Source: an uncultured Butyricimonas sp.
GTDB lineage: Bacteria; Bacteroidota; Bacteroidia; Bacteroidales; Marinifilaceae
Length of the DNA: 64,000 bases
Direction: 5' to 3'
Assembly: GCA_944321845.1 (NCBI GenBank)
Contig: CALUMT010000018.1
Location: 1-64,000, forward strand
Part shown: positions 45,748 through 55,259 of the stretch, piece by piece
How positions within the stretch are numbered: the stretch's first letter is position 1
Layout: the number at the start of each line of letters is the position of its first letter
Translations under genes and position numbers: made by a program
The notes under the pieces: model-generated
Seen by the model: only the letters and a program-made list of their open reading frames with translations
The model's database searches: none
What the model was told of the DNA's origin: nothing

Positions 45748-47511
45748 TCAGGAAAAAGCCTTCAGGATACCTCCTTTTTCCATCATTTCCGTGAATTCCA
45801 CATTCTCCGGCGGCAAGGCATACCGGGTATCATTCAACCATAAGGCTCCCTGCTGAAAATCAACCTTCAGATGATCCCGCGACGTGTAGGCCTTGGCTAC
45901 ATCCCAGGCAACCACAATCCGCAAGCCATGATTCATCGCCATACGGAAAAAGCCCCAGTCCACGGACTTGGCAATAATCACTTTTACCCCGGCAGCCACC
46001 AATCCCGTCACCGCGTGTTTCACCAACCGGCCGCAACCGAAATTCTCCCCGACCACGATGATATCACCGTTTCTCACGTCCTGGGCGAAATTCTCATCCA
46101 GTCCCTCGAACAGGTAAGGTTTTATCCTATCCGTCTGCTCGCTGGAAATCTTGTACGTCAGTTTCTCCGCGAATATCTGGTTCACGGAAATATTATCTAT
46201 ATCCGAGTAATTCCAAATCCCGTTACTTTTCCGGTAATCATACTCTTCCAACCGGGAATGTTCCACGATTTTTTCCCGCTGTTTGTAATGAGCCCCCTCA
46301 AAATTGACCACCGTCGACAGTTCTCCTCTCAAGGCCGTCATGGCCACGGTAAGCGGCGAGGCAATGTATTTCTCGATACCGTTACCTGTAAGACTGCCCG
46401 TGAAATGGCTGTTGGCCGTCGATACCAACCGGCTGTTCCCCGCCGATGCCACATGCCCTATTCCCATACAGGGCCCGCAACTGGAAGCCAATATCACGGC
46501 TCCTGCCCGCGTGATTTTATCAATAATTCCCTCTTCCAAGGCTTCCAGGTAAATATCCCGGGAAGCAGGAACCACAAACAACTGAAATCCCTTGGCCACC
46601 TGCTCTCCATCCAGCACCTGAGCGACCAGCCGCAGGTCCTCCAGACGCCCGCTGGCACAAGCACCCACCAATCCCTGCTGTATCTCCAGACCGGCCAGTT
46701 CATTCACGCCCAACACCCGCTCCTTGTAAGCATCATACACCAGGGGATACACCTGCGCCAAATCGATCTCGATGTAACGGGAATAAGTCGCCCCATTATC
46801 TGCCCAAACTCCCCGCACTGCAAGCTCACCGAAATAATCCGCCAACACGTCATCCGGGGGAAAAACAGCCCCCATCAGTCCCATTTCCCAAGAAATATTG
46901 GCTATCGTCATACGGTCCGCGATGGACAACGTGGCCACGCCTTCCCCGTGATATTCCACGAACTGGCCACTCACGTTCATTCCTTTCAACACGCCCATCA
47001 GCCACAAGGCCAAATCCTTAGCCACGACTCCCGTCGCCAGGCGGTTTTTCAATACTATTTTTATTGTTTCAGGAACCCGGCACCATACCCGCCCGGTTTT
47101 CCAGGCGACAGCCGTTGTCGTCTTATTGACCCCGAAAGCGAAGGCGTTAAACGCCCCTGCCGTGGCCGTGTGGGTATCACTCCCGATAATGAACATCCCC
47201 GGTCTCACCAGGTCTGCCATCAACTGGTGGCATATTCCCCGCTCACTATCGTAAAAATGCTTCACCCCTTGCTCTTCCACGAAATCCCGGATAGAACCAT
47301 AATCCATCGCCACCTCCGTCGTCAAACCGGATACTTTACCGTCCAACACGATGACCAACTGGCTCGGATCATAGACTTCCGTGCCCTCTATCCTCTCGAA
47401 GATTCGGCGTACACGGGCCGAATTGTCATGACTCATCACGAAATCAGGTTTCCTGACCACGATGCTTCCCTTTTCGGCGTTCAATAATTTCTCGACAAAC
47501 GTTCGTTCCAT
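45748..47511 (-). CDS. Fused aconitase-superfamily protein with an unusual active site
   Basis: 587 aa, a LeuC-like large domain (about 1-410) joined to a LeuD-like swivel domain (about 430-587). Cluster cysteines are kept: one in GACASGRLEDL near 285 and two in ASSCGPCMGIG near 345. SDTHTAT near 110 is close to the family SDSHT. Residues that normally contact substrate are missing. The Asp-His pair is DG (VLDGKVSG near 55), NRNFxGR is NSHFTGS (near 368), and GCGSSREHA is GCGRLVKHA (near 494). An ordinary aconitase or isopropylmalate isomerase is therefore unlikely. It starts 1 nt after cutC and is the last gene of the lgt-guaD-cutC set. Confidence 0.82.
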   Translation of the reverse strand: MERTFVEKLLNAEKGSIVVRKPDFVMSHDNSARVRRIFERIEGTEVYDPSQLVIVLDGKVSGLTTEVAMDYGSIRDFVEEQGVKHFYDSERGICHQLMADLVRPGMFIIGSDTHTATAGAFNAFAFGVNKTTTAVAWKTGRVWCRVPETIKIVLKNRLATGVVAKDLALWLMGVLKGMNVSGQFVEYHGEGVATLSIADRMTIANISWEMGLMGAVFPPDDVLADYFGELAVRGVWADNGATYSRYIEIDLAQVYPLVYDAYKERVLGVNELAGLEIQQGLVGACASGRLEDLRLVAQVLDGEQVAKGFQLFVVPASRDIYLEALEEGIIDKITRAGAVILASSCGPCMGIGHVASAGNSRLVSTANSHFTGSLTGNGIEKYIASPLTVAMTALRGELSTVVNFEGAHYKQREKIVEHSRLEEYDYRKSNGIWNYSDIDNISVNQIFAEKLTYKISSEQTDRIKPYLFEGLDENFAQDVRNGDIIVVGENFGCGRLVKHAVTGLVAAGVKVIIAKSVDWGFFRMAMNHGLRIVVAWDVAKAYTSRDHLKVDFQQGALWLNDTRYALPPENVEFTEMMEKGGILKAFS

Positions 47512-47512
47512 G

Positions 47513-48268
47513 TCAACATTGTTTTCGTTTCACATCAACTACCGCGGCCACCTTTTCCACGGAGCTATAAAACTGTTCGTATTCCGGGATACCAGGTACA
47601 CCTCCCATCGAAACCTCCGGGTTACGGTACACCATCCCGCTATCCCGACTTGCCCGGCCGCTCAGGTGTAGTGCATCCACCCCAGCATCCAATAGTTGCC
47701 CGGCATTCGCACCGCTCACGCCACTCCCCGCCATAATCTTAATTCTCCCGGCAGCCCGGTTCACCATCCGCTTCAGGGCCTCGATTCCTTCCACTACAGT
47801 ATTCTTTCCTCCCGAGGTTAAAACCCGATGACAACCGGCCGCAATGACTCCCTCCAAGGCTTCCTCCACGTCCGGGGTCATATCTATGGCCCGGTGGAAA
47901 GTCACGTTCAAGGGTGCCGCCAGTTCTACAAGTTCCCGGGTACGTTCCACGTCCACTCTCCCGTCTGGCAACAGAATTCCCAGTACCACGCCATCCGCTC
48001 CACACCGCTTGGCCTCCATGATATCCTGCCGCATCACCTCGAACTCCTCCGCCGAGTAGAGAAAATCTCCCCCTCTCGGGCGAATCATCACGAACACCGG
48101 GATACCGCATCGCTTGGCCTCCCGGATCATCCCGGCCGAGGGAGTTAATCCCCCGTCCCACATCCCGGCACACAATTCCACCCGATCAGCTCCCGCCTCC
48201 CGGGCATTCCGGCATGACTCCACCGAGTACACGCACACTTCCACTTCTATATTTTCCTTTTTTCTCAT
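47513..48268 (-). CDS. cutC: CutC-family protein
   Basis: 251-aa TIM-barrel protein. Conserved stretches: EVCVYSVESCRNAREAGADRVELC, GGLTPSAGMI, FVMIRPRGGDFLYS, KRCGADGVVLGIL and VTFHRAIDMT, with HRVLTSGG and IMAGSGVSG further on. CutC has been called a copper homeostasis protein but its bacterial role is disputed. No copper gene is nearby. It lies 10 nt after the deaminase and 1 nt before the aconitase-like gene, so translation of the latter is probably coupled. Confidence 0.92.
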   Translation of the reverse strand: MRKKENIEVEVCVYSVESCRNAREAGADRVELCAGMWDGGLTPSAGMIREAKRCGIPVFVMIRPRGGDFLYSAEEFEVMRQDIMEAKRCGADGVVLGILLPDGRVDVERTRELVELAAPLNVTFHRAIDMTPDVEEALEGVIAAGCHRVLTSGGKNTVVEGIEALKRMVNRAAGRIKIMAGSGVSGANAGQLLDAGVDALHLSGRASRDSGMVYRNPEVSMGGVPGIPEYEQFYSSVEKVAAVVDVKRKQC

Positions 48269-48278
48269 AACATCTCAT

Positions 48279-48758
48279 TCAATAATCCACCTTATCCGGA
48301 CTTTGTTTCCACAAACGGAACTCCTCGCCGGCTCCCGCCTCCCGACGATGCTCGAAAGGTATCGCCCGGGAAGGCCCGTCAAGCGGAATCTCCTTGTAAA
48401 TAAAAGAATCATCAAATCCCCCGTCCGCAGCATCCTCCTTCGTACAGGCGTAATACACGTGATCGGGGCGAGCCCAGTAAATCGCCCCCAGACACATCGG
48501 ACAAGGTTCGCAACTGGTATAAATATCACATCCCTTCAACTGGAAAGAACCCAACACCCGACAAGCCTCCCGAATCACGTTCACCTCGGCATGTGCCGTG
48601 GGATCCTTATCGGGGACAACCGTATTTCCCGAACGGGCGATAATCTGCCCGTCCTTCACCACCAAGGCCCCGAATGGGCCGCCTTTCCCCTGTTTCACGT
48701 TCTCCACGGCGACACGGATCGCTTCCTGCATGAATTTAGAGTCGTACCCTGCCATCAT
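48279..48758 (-). CDS. guaD: Guanine deaminase-like nucleobase deaminase
   Basis: 159-aa zinc deaminase of the CDA fold. The zinc site is PTAHAEVNVIREAC (His plus catalytic Glu) and TSCEPCPMCLGAIYWARPDHVYYA (two Cys). The TSCEPCPMCLGAIYWARP form and the C-terminal FDDSFIYKEI region match the B. subtilis GuaD subgroup, which turns guanine into xanthine, rather than the tRNA adenosine deaminase TadA. It is 1 nt from lgt and 10 nt from cutC. Specificity is inference from similarity. Confidence 0.85.
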   Translation of the reverse strand: MMAGYDSKFMQEAIRVAVENVKQGKGGPFGALVVKDGQIIARSGNTVVPDKDPTAHAEVNVIREACRVLGSFQLKGCDIYTSCEPCPMCLGAIYWARPDHVYYACTKEDAADGGFDDSFIYKEIPLDGPSRAIPFEHRREAGAGEEFRLWKQSPDKVDY

Positions 48759-48759
48759 C

Positions 48760-49617
48760 CTACTTTTTAGATTTTAAAGATTGATTTACCCGATAACGGT
48801 GCGAACTGTAGAACATCACGGCTATCCCGATCAACACGAACGGGATACTCAGCAATTGTCCCATGTTGAGCACCATGCCTTCCTCGAAAGCCTCCTGGTT
48901 TTCTTTCACGAACTCGATCAGGAAACGGGCCGTGAAAATCAATATCAGGAACGCCCCGAAAAGGAATCCCTGTTTGTCCTTGGCATTCGTTTTCCAATAC
49001 AGGTGCATCAATATGAAAAAGCTGATCAGGTAACACACGGCCTCGTACAACTGTGCCGGGTGACGCGGCGTCTCCGGATCGGGCATTCCACAATGGATAA
49101 AGCGGAATCCCCAAGGCATGGACGTCGCCTGTCCCACGATTTCCGAGTTCATCAGGTTCCCGGTACGGATAAAGAAACCCGCCAAGGCGATAGGTATCAC
49201 GGCCCGGTCCAGAATCCAGAGAATGGACTTCTTGCTCACCTTCCTGGAATAATACCACAACCCGGCTATAATACCGATAGCCGCACCGTGACTGGCCAGC
49301 CCCTGGTAACCCGTGAAGCGGAATTCCGGCTCAAACCGTACCGGGAGAATCATTTCCACCGGGTGAGCGCTGTAATATGCCCAATCATAGAAGAGGCAAT
49401 GCCCGAGGCGTGCCCCGATAACCGTGGCCACCGCCACGTATATCCACAACTTGTCCAACCACTTTTGGGGAATACCCTCCGACTTGAACATTTTCTCCTC
49501 GATCTTGTATCCCAGGATAAAGGCAATGGCGAACAGCACCCCGTAATAACGCACGGAAAATCCCCCGAGATTGAATATCTCCGGGCTGACATCCCAATTT
49601 ATAAACAGTGACAGCAT
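48760..49617 (-). CDS. lgt: Prolipoprotein diacylglyceryl transferase
   Basis: About 285 aa with seven membrane helices. It moves diacylglycerol from phosphatidylglycerol to the lipobox cysteine of prelipoproteins. Family motifs: RYYGVLFAIAFILGY, IGARLGHCLFYDWAYY, GYQGLASHGAAIGI, RTGNLMNSEIVG and PRHPAQLYEAVCY. I start at the ATG at 49617; the frame is open to 49725 but crosses the secA terminator. It is first in a minus-strand set with guaD, cutC and the aconitase-like gene. Confidence 0.94.
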   Translation of the reverse strand: MLSLFINWDVSPEIFNLGGFSVRYYGVLFAIAFILGYKIEEKMFKSEGIPQKWLDKLWIYVAVATVIGARLGHCLFYDWAYYSAHPVEMILPVRFEPEFRFTGYQGLASHGAAIGIIAGLWYYSRKVSKKSILWILDRAVIPIALAGFFIRTGNLMNSEIVGQATSMPWGFRFIHCGMPDPETPRHPAQLYEAVCYLISFFILMHLYWKTNAKDKQGFLFGAFLILIFTARFLIEFVKENQEAFEEGMVLNMGQLLSIPFVLIGIAVMFYSSHRYRVNQSLKSKK

Positions 49618-49633
49618 AATGAATGATTTTAAA

Positions 49634-49677
49634 ATTGTAGATTCCCAATCGCCACGGGGGCAACGGAAATCTACAAT
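49634..49677 (-). terminator. Terminator after secA
   Basis: Minus-strand stem ATTGTAGATTTCC / GGGAATCTACAAT (12 of 13 bp paired) followed by TTTT, between the secA stop and the lgt start. Confidence 0.7.
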
Positions 49678-49703
49678 CGTTAATATTATAATGCCTGCCG
49701 GGG

Positions 49704-52700
49704 TTATTCTTCCCGACCGTGGCAATTCTTGTATTTCTTACCGCTACCGCAAGGACAAGGATCATTGCGTCCCACCTTCGGTCCCACGTGCACGGGTTCC
49801 TGTTTACGGGGTTCCCGGTTTGCCTGTGGAGTCGGGGCATCCGTCCGTCCGGCACGCATCTTGCTCATATCCGTGCGTTTCTCCTCGGCCTGTTTCACAT
49901 CTTCCGGAGCCTCGAACGGAATCTGTCCTTTCATGATCGTGGATACGACATTCTTGTTAATCTTGTCTACCATAGCCTTGAACAGGTTGAACGACTCGAA
50001 CTTGTAAATCAAAAGCGGGTCTTTCTGCTCGTAAGTAGCATTCTGCACGGACTGTTTCAAATCGTCCATTTCCCGCAGATGCTCCTTCCAGGCATCATCA
50101 ATATGTGCCAGCATGATTGATTTCTCGTAAGCCCGTATCAGCTCCTCGCCTTCCGTGCGATAAGCCTTTTCCAGGTTCGTCACCACGTTGAACATATGCT
50201 TGCCGTCCGTGAAGGGAACCACGATATTCTTGAACACATCACCCCGGTTCTCGAACACGTTCTTGATAACGGGATAAGCCTGCTTGGCAATCATCTCTGC
50301 CTTGCGGTTGAAGGTCTCTCTCACCTCACGGTAGAGTTTCTCGGTCAAATCTGCAGCGGAAGTCTTCTGGAATTCCTCTTCCCCGATCTCGAAGTTCACG
50401 GCCAGGTATTTCAATACATCCAGTTTGAAGGCTTCCAATTCGTTATTATCCTTATGCTCTTCCACCAGCGACTCGCACACGTCATACATGTTGTTCGCCA
50501 GATCCACCCCGATACGTTCCCCGAGCAACGCGTGACGGCGTTTCTTGTAGATTACCTCACGTTGAGAGTTCATCACGTCATCGTACTCCAGCAACCGCTT
50601 ACGGATACCGAAGTTGTTCTCTTCCACTTTCCGCTGGGCACGCTCGATAGACTTGGTGATCATGGAATGCTGAATCACGTCGCCCTCCTGGTGTCCCAGA
50701 CGGTCCATCACCCGGATAATCCGCTCGGAACTGAAAAGACGCATCAAATCGTCCTCCAACGAAACGAAGAACTGGGAAGAACCCGGGTCTCCCTGACGTC
50801 CGGCACGACCGCGCAACTGACGGTCCACCCGTCGGGACTCATGGCGTTCCGTACCAATGATAGCCAGACCACCGGCATCCCGCACTTCCGGACTCAACTT
50901 GATATCCGTACCACGACCGGCCATGTTCGTCGCGATGGTCACTACCTGCGATTTACCGGCCTCAGCCACGATTTCAGCCTCCCGTTGGTGCAACTTGGCA
51001 TTCAATACATTGTGCTTGATTCCCCGCAATTTCAACATACGGCTCAGCAACTCGGAAACCTCCACCGAGGTCGTACCCACCAGCACGGGGCGTCCCTCGC
51101 CCACCAACCGGGTAATCTCCTCGATAACGGCGTTATATTTCTCGCGTTTCGTCTTGTACACGTAATCATTGGCGTCCTTGCGGATAACCGGCTTGTTCGT
51201 CGGTATTACCACCACGTCCAGCTTATAGATATCCCAGAACTCTCCCGCCTCCGTCTCGGCCGTACCGGTCATACCGGCCAGCTTGTGGTACATACGGAAA
51301 TAATTCTGCAGCGTGATTGTCGCGAAAGTCTGCGTGGCCGCTTCCACCTTCACGTTTTCCTTGGCCTCGATAGCCTGGTGCAACCCGTCGGAATAACGAC
51401 GTCCTTCCATGATACGGCCCGTCTGCTCGTCCACGATCTTCACCTTGTTATCGATAACCACGTATTCCACGTCCTTCTCGAACAGGGTATAGGCCTTCAG
51501 CAACTGGTTCACCGTGTGTACCCGCTCCGTCTTGGCCGCGTAAGCCTGTATGAATTGATCTTTTTTCTCCAGTTTCTCGTTATCCGGGATATTCATCTTG
51601 TCTATCTCGGCCATCTCGGAACCCACATCCGGCAACACGAAGAAATTCGGGTCCTCGCCGGCAGCCGTGATCGTATCGTGTCCCTTATCCGTCAAATCGA
51701 TGGAATTCAGTTTCTCGTCAATCACGAAATACAGTTCATCCGTGATTTCCGGCATACGGCGGTTGTTCTCCTGCATGTAGATATTCTCCGTCTTCACGAG
51801 GATAGCCTTGTTTCCCTGCTCGCTCAGGAACTTGATGAGGGGCTTGTACTTGGGCAATCCCTTGAAGGCACGCAGCAACAAGATAGCACCCTGCTCCTCC
51901 TGTTTCTTGTCACCACTGGCAAGCAACGTCTTAGCCTCGTTGAAAATATGGGCAACCAACTCCCGTTGCATTCTCACCAGTTTCTCCACGCGGGGCTTGT
52001 ACTCGTCGAACATCTGCACCTCGCCCTTGGGCACCGGACCGGAAATAATCAACGGGGTACGGGCATCGTCAATCAACACGGAGTCGACCTCATCGACAAT
52101 CGCGAAATTGTGCTTGCGTTGCACGAGGTCTTCCGGGTGAATCGCCATGTTGTCTCGCAAGTAGTCGAAACCGAACTCATTGTTCGTACCGAAAGTAATA
52201 TCCGCCTGGTAGGCCTTTCTCCGTTCCGGGGAGTTCGGCTGCGTCTTGTCGATACAATCCACCGACAACCCGTGGAACATGTACAACGGACCCATCCACT
52301 CGGAGTCACGCTTGGCCAGGTAATCATTCACCGTCACCATGTGCACGCCGCGACCCGTCAAGGCATTCAGGAACACCGGCAACGTGGCCACCAACGTTTT
52401 ACCTTCACCCGTGGCCATCTCGGCGATTTTTCCCTGGTGCAACACCGTTCCACCGATCAGCTGCACGTCGTAGTGAACCATATCCCAGGTGATCTCGTTA
52501 CCCCCGGCCATCCATGAATTGAAATATACCGCCTCGTCGCCGTCAATCTCCACGAAATCTTTCGTCACTGCCAAATCCCGGTCGAAGTCATTCGCCTTCA
52601 CCACGATTTCCTTGTTTTCCTTGAAACGGCGTGCCGTATCCTTCATCACGGCGAAAGCCACGGGCAATATCTCGGTCAGTTTCTCCTCCAGTTTCTTGTC

Positions 52701-52991
52701 GATCTGCTCTTCCAGCTTGTCCACCCGATCGTAAATCTGGTTTCTTTCCTCGATGGAAGGTTTCTCGTTTTCCACTCTCGCTTTCAAGGCGGCAATCTCG
52801 TCCTCCTCGCTCTTCACGTGAGCGTGCAGTTGCGCTTTCAGGTCAGCCGACACGGCACGCAACTCATCATTCGACAACCCCTTAATTTTCTCCCACTCGG
52901 CATTGATTTTTCCCACGATAGGCCGCAATTCCTTCATGTCCCGATCGGACTTGTTCCCGAAAAGCGACTTCAATATGTCATTAAATCCCAT
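49704..52991 (-). CDS. secA: Preprotein translocase ATPase SecA
   Basis: 1095 aa motor that drives preproteins through SecYEG. Walker A is [17 protein letters not shown] and Walker B is [17 protein letters not shown]. The second nucleotide-binding part includes [40 protein letters not shown]-terminal SEC-C zinc motif ([13 protein letters not shown]) ends the protein. It is longer than E. coli SecA (about 900) because of inserts typical of Bacteroidota. Monocistronic, with terminator at 49634-49677. Confidence 0.97.
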   Translation of the reverse strand: MGFNDILKSLFGNKSDRDMKELRPIVGKINAEWEKIKGLSNDELRAVSADLKAQLHAHVKSEEDEIAALKARVENEKPSIEERNQIYDRVDKLEEQIDKKLEEKLTEILPVAFAVMKDTARRFKENKEIVVKANDFDRDLAVTKDFVEIDGDEAVYFNSWMAGGNEITWDMVHYDVQLIGGTVLHQGKIAEMATGEGKTLVATLPVFLNALTGRGVHMVTVNDYLAKRDSEWMGPLYMFHGLSVDCIDKTQPNSPERRKAYQADITFGTNNEFGFDYLRDNMAIHPEDLVQRKHNFAIVDEVDSVLIDDARTPLIISGPVPKGEVQMFDEYKPRVEKLVRMQRELVAHIFNEAKTLLASGDKKQEEQGAILLLRAFKGLPKYKPLIKFLSEQGNKAILVKTENIYMQENNRRMPEITDELYFVIDEKLNSIDLTDKGHDTITAAGEDPNFFVLPDVGSEMAEIDKMNIPDNEKLEKKDQFIQAYAAKTERVHTVNQLLKAYTLFEKDVEYVVIDNKVKIVDEQTGRIMEGRRYSDGLHQAIEAKENVKVEAATQTFATITLQNYFRMYHKLAGMTGTAETEAGEFWDIYKLDVVVIPTNKPVIRKDANDYVYKTKREKYNAVIEEITRLVGEGRPVLVGTTSVEVSELLSRMLKLRGIKHNVLNAKLHQREAEIVAEAGKSQVVTIATNMAGRGTDIKLSPEVRDAGGLAIIGTERHESRRVDRQLRGRAGRQGDPGSSQFFVSLEDDLMRLFSSERIIRVMDRLGHQEGDVIQHSMITKSIERAQRKVEENNFGIRKRLLEYDDVMNSQREVIYKKRRHALLGERIGVDLANNMYDVCESLVEEHKDNNELEAFKLDVLKYLAVNFEIGEEEFQKTSAADLTEKLYREVRETFNRKAEMIAKQAYPVIKNVFENRGDVFKNIVVPFTDGKHMFNVVTNLEKAYRTEGEELIRAYEKSIMLAHIDDAWKEHLREMDDLKQSVQNATYEQKDPLLIYKFESFNLFKAMVDKINKNVVSTIMKGQIPFEAPEDVKQAEEKRTDMSKMRAGRTDAPTPQANREPRKQEPVHVGPKVGRNDPCPCGSGKKYKNCHGREE

Positions 52992-53046
52992 AAAATTCTT
53001 GTAGTTATAATATTGTGATTGTATTGGTTACTTGATTTAAAGATGC

Positions 53047-53385
53047 TTAACACGAGAAAACGGCCACCTCACCCGGTGCCCGAATCGGATTGGCAGACAC
53101 TTCCGGGACCTTCCATCCCGGCAAAACCACCTGCCGGTAAAACACACCCGTAGGCTCCACCACGGGAACACACCCGCGGCCACGCGTATCTCCCTTGCCG
53201 GGGACAATCTCGTCCACCGACTTCTGCTCAAAAGCAATGGAAACGACCTTCTCTGTCGGCGATACCAACAGGCGATAGCTGTCCGTACCGACGGACATGA
53301 CACCTCCCCGCGCTCCCACCGGAAGCGTGGCCACGCATCCCGCCACAACGTACAATGCCGCTATTAAATACCTGTTCATTTCCAT
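53047..53385 (-). CDS. Small putative lipoprotein
   Basis: 112 aa. The N-terminus NRYLIAALYVVAGCVATLPV is hydrophobic, with VAGC as a possible lipobox. The rest (VGTDSYRLLVSPTEKVVSIAFEQKSVDEIVPGKG) has no recognised domain. Two in-frame ATG codons start it, the first at 53385. It lies between secA and upp on the same strand. The hydrophobic start makes it more likely real than chance, but it is small. Confidence 0.5.
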   Translation of the reverse strand: MEMNRYLIAALYVVAGCVATLPVGARGGVMSVGTDSYRLLVSPTEKVVSIAFEQKSVDEIVPGKGDTRGRGCVPVVEPTGVFYRQVVLPGWKVPEVSANPIRAPGEVAVFSC

Positions 53386-53429
53386 GCGCCCAAAGATAGC
53401 ACTTTCAATCAGAATTCAACCATCCGACT

Positions 53430-54089
53430 TTAAATTTTCTCCCCGAAAGCCAAATCACCGGCATCCCCCATCCCGGGGTCGATATACGCGCTCGGGGTCA
53501 ACCCCTCATCCACGGCTCCCAGCCACAACGTCACGGGCTCTCCCTCCAACTCGCTCACCACACGCTCCATGCCCTGCCGACTGGCGATAATCGCCGCGAT
53601 ATGCGTATGACGGGGCACACCGCCTTGGGCCAGCAACTCCCGATAAGCCACTACGATAGACCCACCCGTGGCCAGCATCGGATCCACCAGCAACAACTGC
53701 TTCCCCTCCAGACTCGGGCTATACACCGAATCAAAACGAATCTCGAAATCCTGGTGGTTCTCCGCGTAATGCCGACGAGCGGAAACAAAGGCATTTCCCG
53801 CCCGGTCAAAATAATTCAGGAATCCCAGGTGAAAAGGCAGACCGGCACGCAACACCGAAGCCACCACCACTTCCTCATCCGGCAACATCACCTCCGCCCG
53901 ATTAATGGGTGTATCCACAGCCACCGCCTTGTAATCAAACGTTTTGCTTATCTCGTAAGCCATAACCTCCCCCACCCGTTCCAGATTCCTCCGAAAACGC
54001 AATGGGTCACCCTGCACCTGCTTATTCCTCAACTCCGCCAAAAAATAATTATAAATCGAATTCTCCTCGTCAATAACATGAACCTCCAT
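53430..54089 (-). CDS. upp: Uracil phosphoribosyltransferase
   Basis: About 219 aa. It makes UMP from uracil and PRPP for pyrimidine salvage. The PRPP loop LLLVDPMLATGGSIVVAYREL is intact, and the C-terminus has LGAVDEGLTPSAYIDPGMGDAGDLAFG, the uracil-binding end of Upp. I start at the ATG at 54089 (MEVHVIDEENS), giving normal length; codons up to 54167 are extra. Confidence 0.94.
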   Translation of the reverse strand: MEVHVIDEENSIYNYFLAELRNKQVQGDPLRFRRNLERVGEVMAYEISKTFDYKAVAVDTPINRAEVMLPDEEVVVASVLRAGLPFHLGFLNYFDRAGNAFVSARRHYAENHQDFEIRFDSVYSPSLEGKQLLLVDPMLATGGSIVVAYRELLAQGGVPRHTHIAAIIASRQGMERVVSELEGEPVTLWLGAVDEGLTPSAYIDPGMGDAGDLAFGEKI

Positions 54090-54121
54090 AATTCCTTTTC
54101 TTTTAACTACATTTATCACAT

Positions 54122-54129
54122 CAAAGTTA
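54122..54129 (-). promoter_or_regulatory. Putative -7 element of upp
   Basis: Minus-strand TAACTTTG, 32 nt before the upp ATG. No convincing -33 element. Confidence 0.4.
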
Positions 54130-54559
54130 TGTCCTATTTTTATTACTGCCGCCCCCTCCATTCTCACCTCTCAAATCAATTAATAAACGAGAACTCTTAT
54201 TTGAACTAATTTCACCCTTAAATAGTCTAACTAACTATTAGGTTAACTATTTTGCATTTAATCCATAGTTTACCGCAAATATTTCAGCATTAATAGCGAT
54301 TCATCACCTATCGTACCTTATCTTCTTCACCTACAATTAACTATCATCCGTACACCTTCAAAAATATATTCTACACATGATTTCAACATTTAGAATATAT
54401 TCCTTCTCGTCACAACGATGCAATTATCCAACAATATAAATCTATTAGATTTTATTGTATGCTCCCATTCCGTCTCCAAACAAATAATACCTTTACTCAT
54501 ATCTCTATATTATAAGATAACAGCTTTCACTATACACATTTTAGAAAAGATCAACCCAG
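54130..54559. other. AT-rich intergenic region
   Basis: No gene seen. It contains the perfect inverted repeat at 54363-54401 and a weaker one with arms AAATAGT / ACTATTT near 54220-54255. A CTATC-like word recurs at 10-12 bp near 54310-54350, too irregular to call an array. Confidence 0.45.
54363..54401. repeat. Perfect 11-bp inverted repeat
   Basis: AATATATTCTA and TAGAATATATT separated by 17 nt. On the minus strand it lies 160 nt after the DUF308 gene and is followed by TTTTTG, so it may be a terminator. It could also be an operator. Confidence 0.5.
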
Positions 54560-55174
54560 CTACTTCACTTCCTCGTAGTCCGTGTCCACGATTTCGGTGC
54601 CGTTCAGTTTTTGGCGTTGCTCTTCCTCCCGGGCCATTTTGCGCAGCTTGTTGATGTTGTACTGGTTAATCAGGCTGGTGATACCGTAGAAAATCGTCAT
54701 CGCCCCGAAGAACATTACCAGGCTTTCCTTGGCCGAGAAAGGATCGAGGAATGACACCAGACCGGCTATCAGCAACAGTATCGGGAACACGTAGGCCATC
54801 CCCGGCAAATCCCCCATCCGACGGGCAGAGAACAAGGCCACCAGCTGACCCGTGCCGGCAATCAGCAGCAACAGCCCGAACAACCACATCAGCATGTCGG
54901 TGAAGAATCCCGCCATTGCCCACAGCACGATTCCCAGGATAATGCTACCGATGCCCGAGAAGGAATTCAATCCCCGGGCGGCACGCTCCTCCCGGTTCTG
55001 GTACGACAGGATCAGGGAAACTACCCCGGTGACCAGGAACACCGCCCCAATCAGTTTCACCATGTAATTCAACACTTCCGTCGGCCACATGACCAACACG
55101 ATTCCTACCGCTATCGTGATAATCGAGCTCACGACCGTTTTCTTGTACGAGGTTGACGAATAAATAATTCTCAT
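54560..55174 (-). CDS. DUF308/HdeD-family membrane protein
   Basis: 204 aa with six membrane helices in three pairs, the HdeD/DUF308 pattern (for example SSIITIAVGIVLVMWPTEVLNYMVKLIGAVFLVTGVVSLI split by short loops). A charged cytoplasmic tail (KMAREEEQRQKLNGTEIVDTDYEEVK) follows. HdeD is linked to acid resistance in E. coli, but the family is broad and the role here unknown. It is 85 nt downstream of the cysteine synthase gene on the same strand and may be cotranscribed. Confidence 0.75.
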   Translation of the reverse strand: MRIIYSSTSYKKTVVSSIITIAVGIVLVMWPTEVLNYMVKLIGAVFLVTGVVSLILSYQNREERAARGLNSFSGIGSIILGIVLWAMAGFFTDMLMWLFGLLLLIAGTGQLVALFSARRMGDLPGMAYVFPILLLIAGLVSFLDPFSAKESLVMFFGAMTIFYGITSLINQYNINKLRKMAREEEQRQKLNGTEIVDTDYEEVK

Positions 55175-55259
55175 ATATTTTTCATTTTAATTATTAACTT
55201 TTCCCTGTCTACAAACATACGCGTTTTATTCGAGAAACCATCACCAATCGCCAATTATC

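Noticed and set aside
54310..54350. CTATC-like words as another 11-bp array
   Set aside because: Spacings are 10, 12 and 11 bp and the words differ; not above chance in an AT-rich stretch.
54418..54654. 78-codon plus-strand frame
   Set aside because: It overlaps the end of the DUF308 gene and has no domain or promoter.
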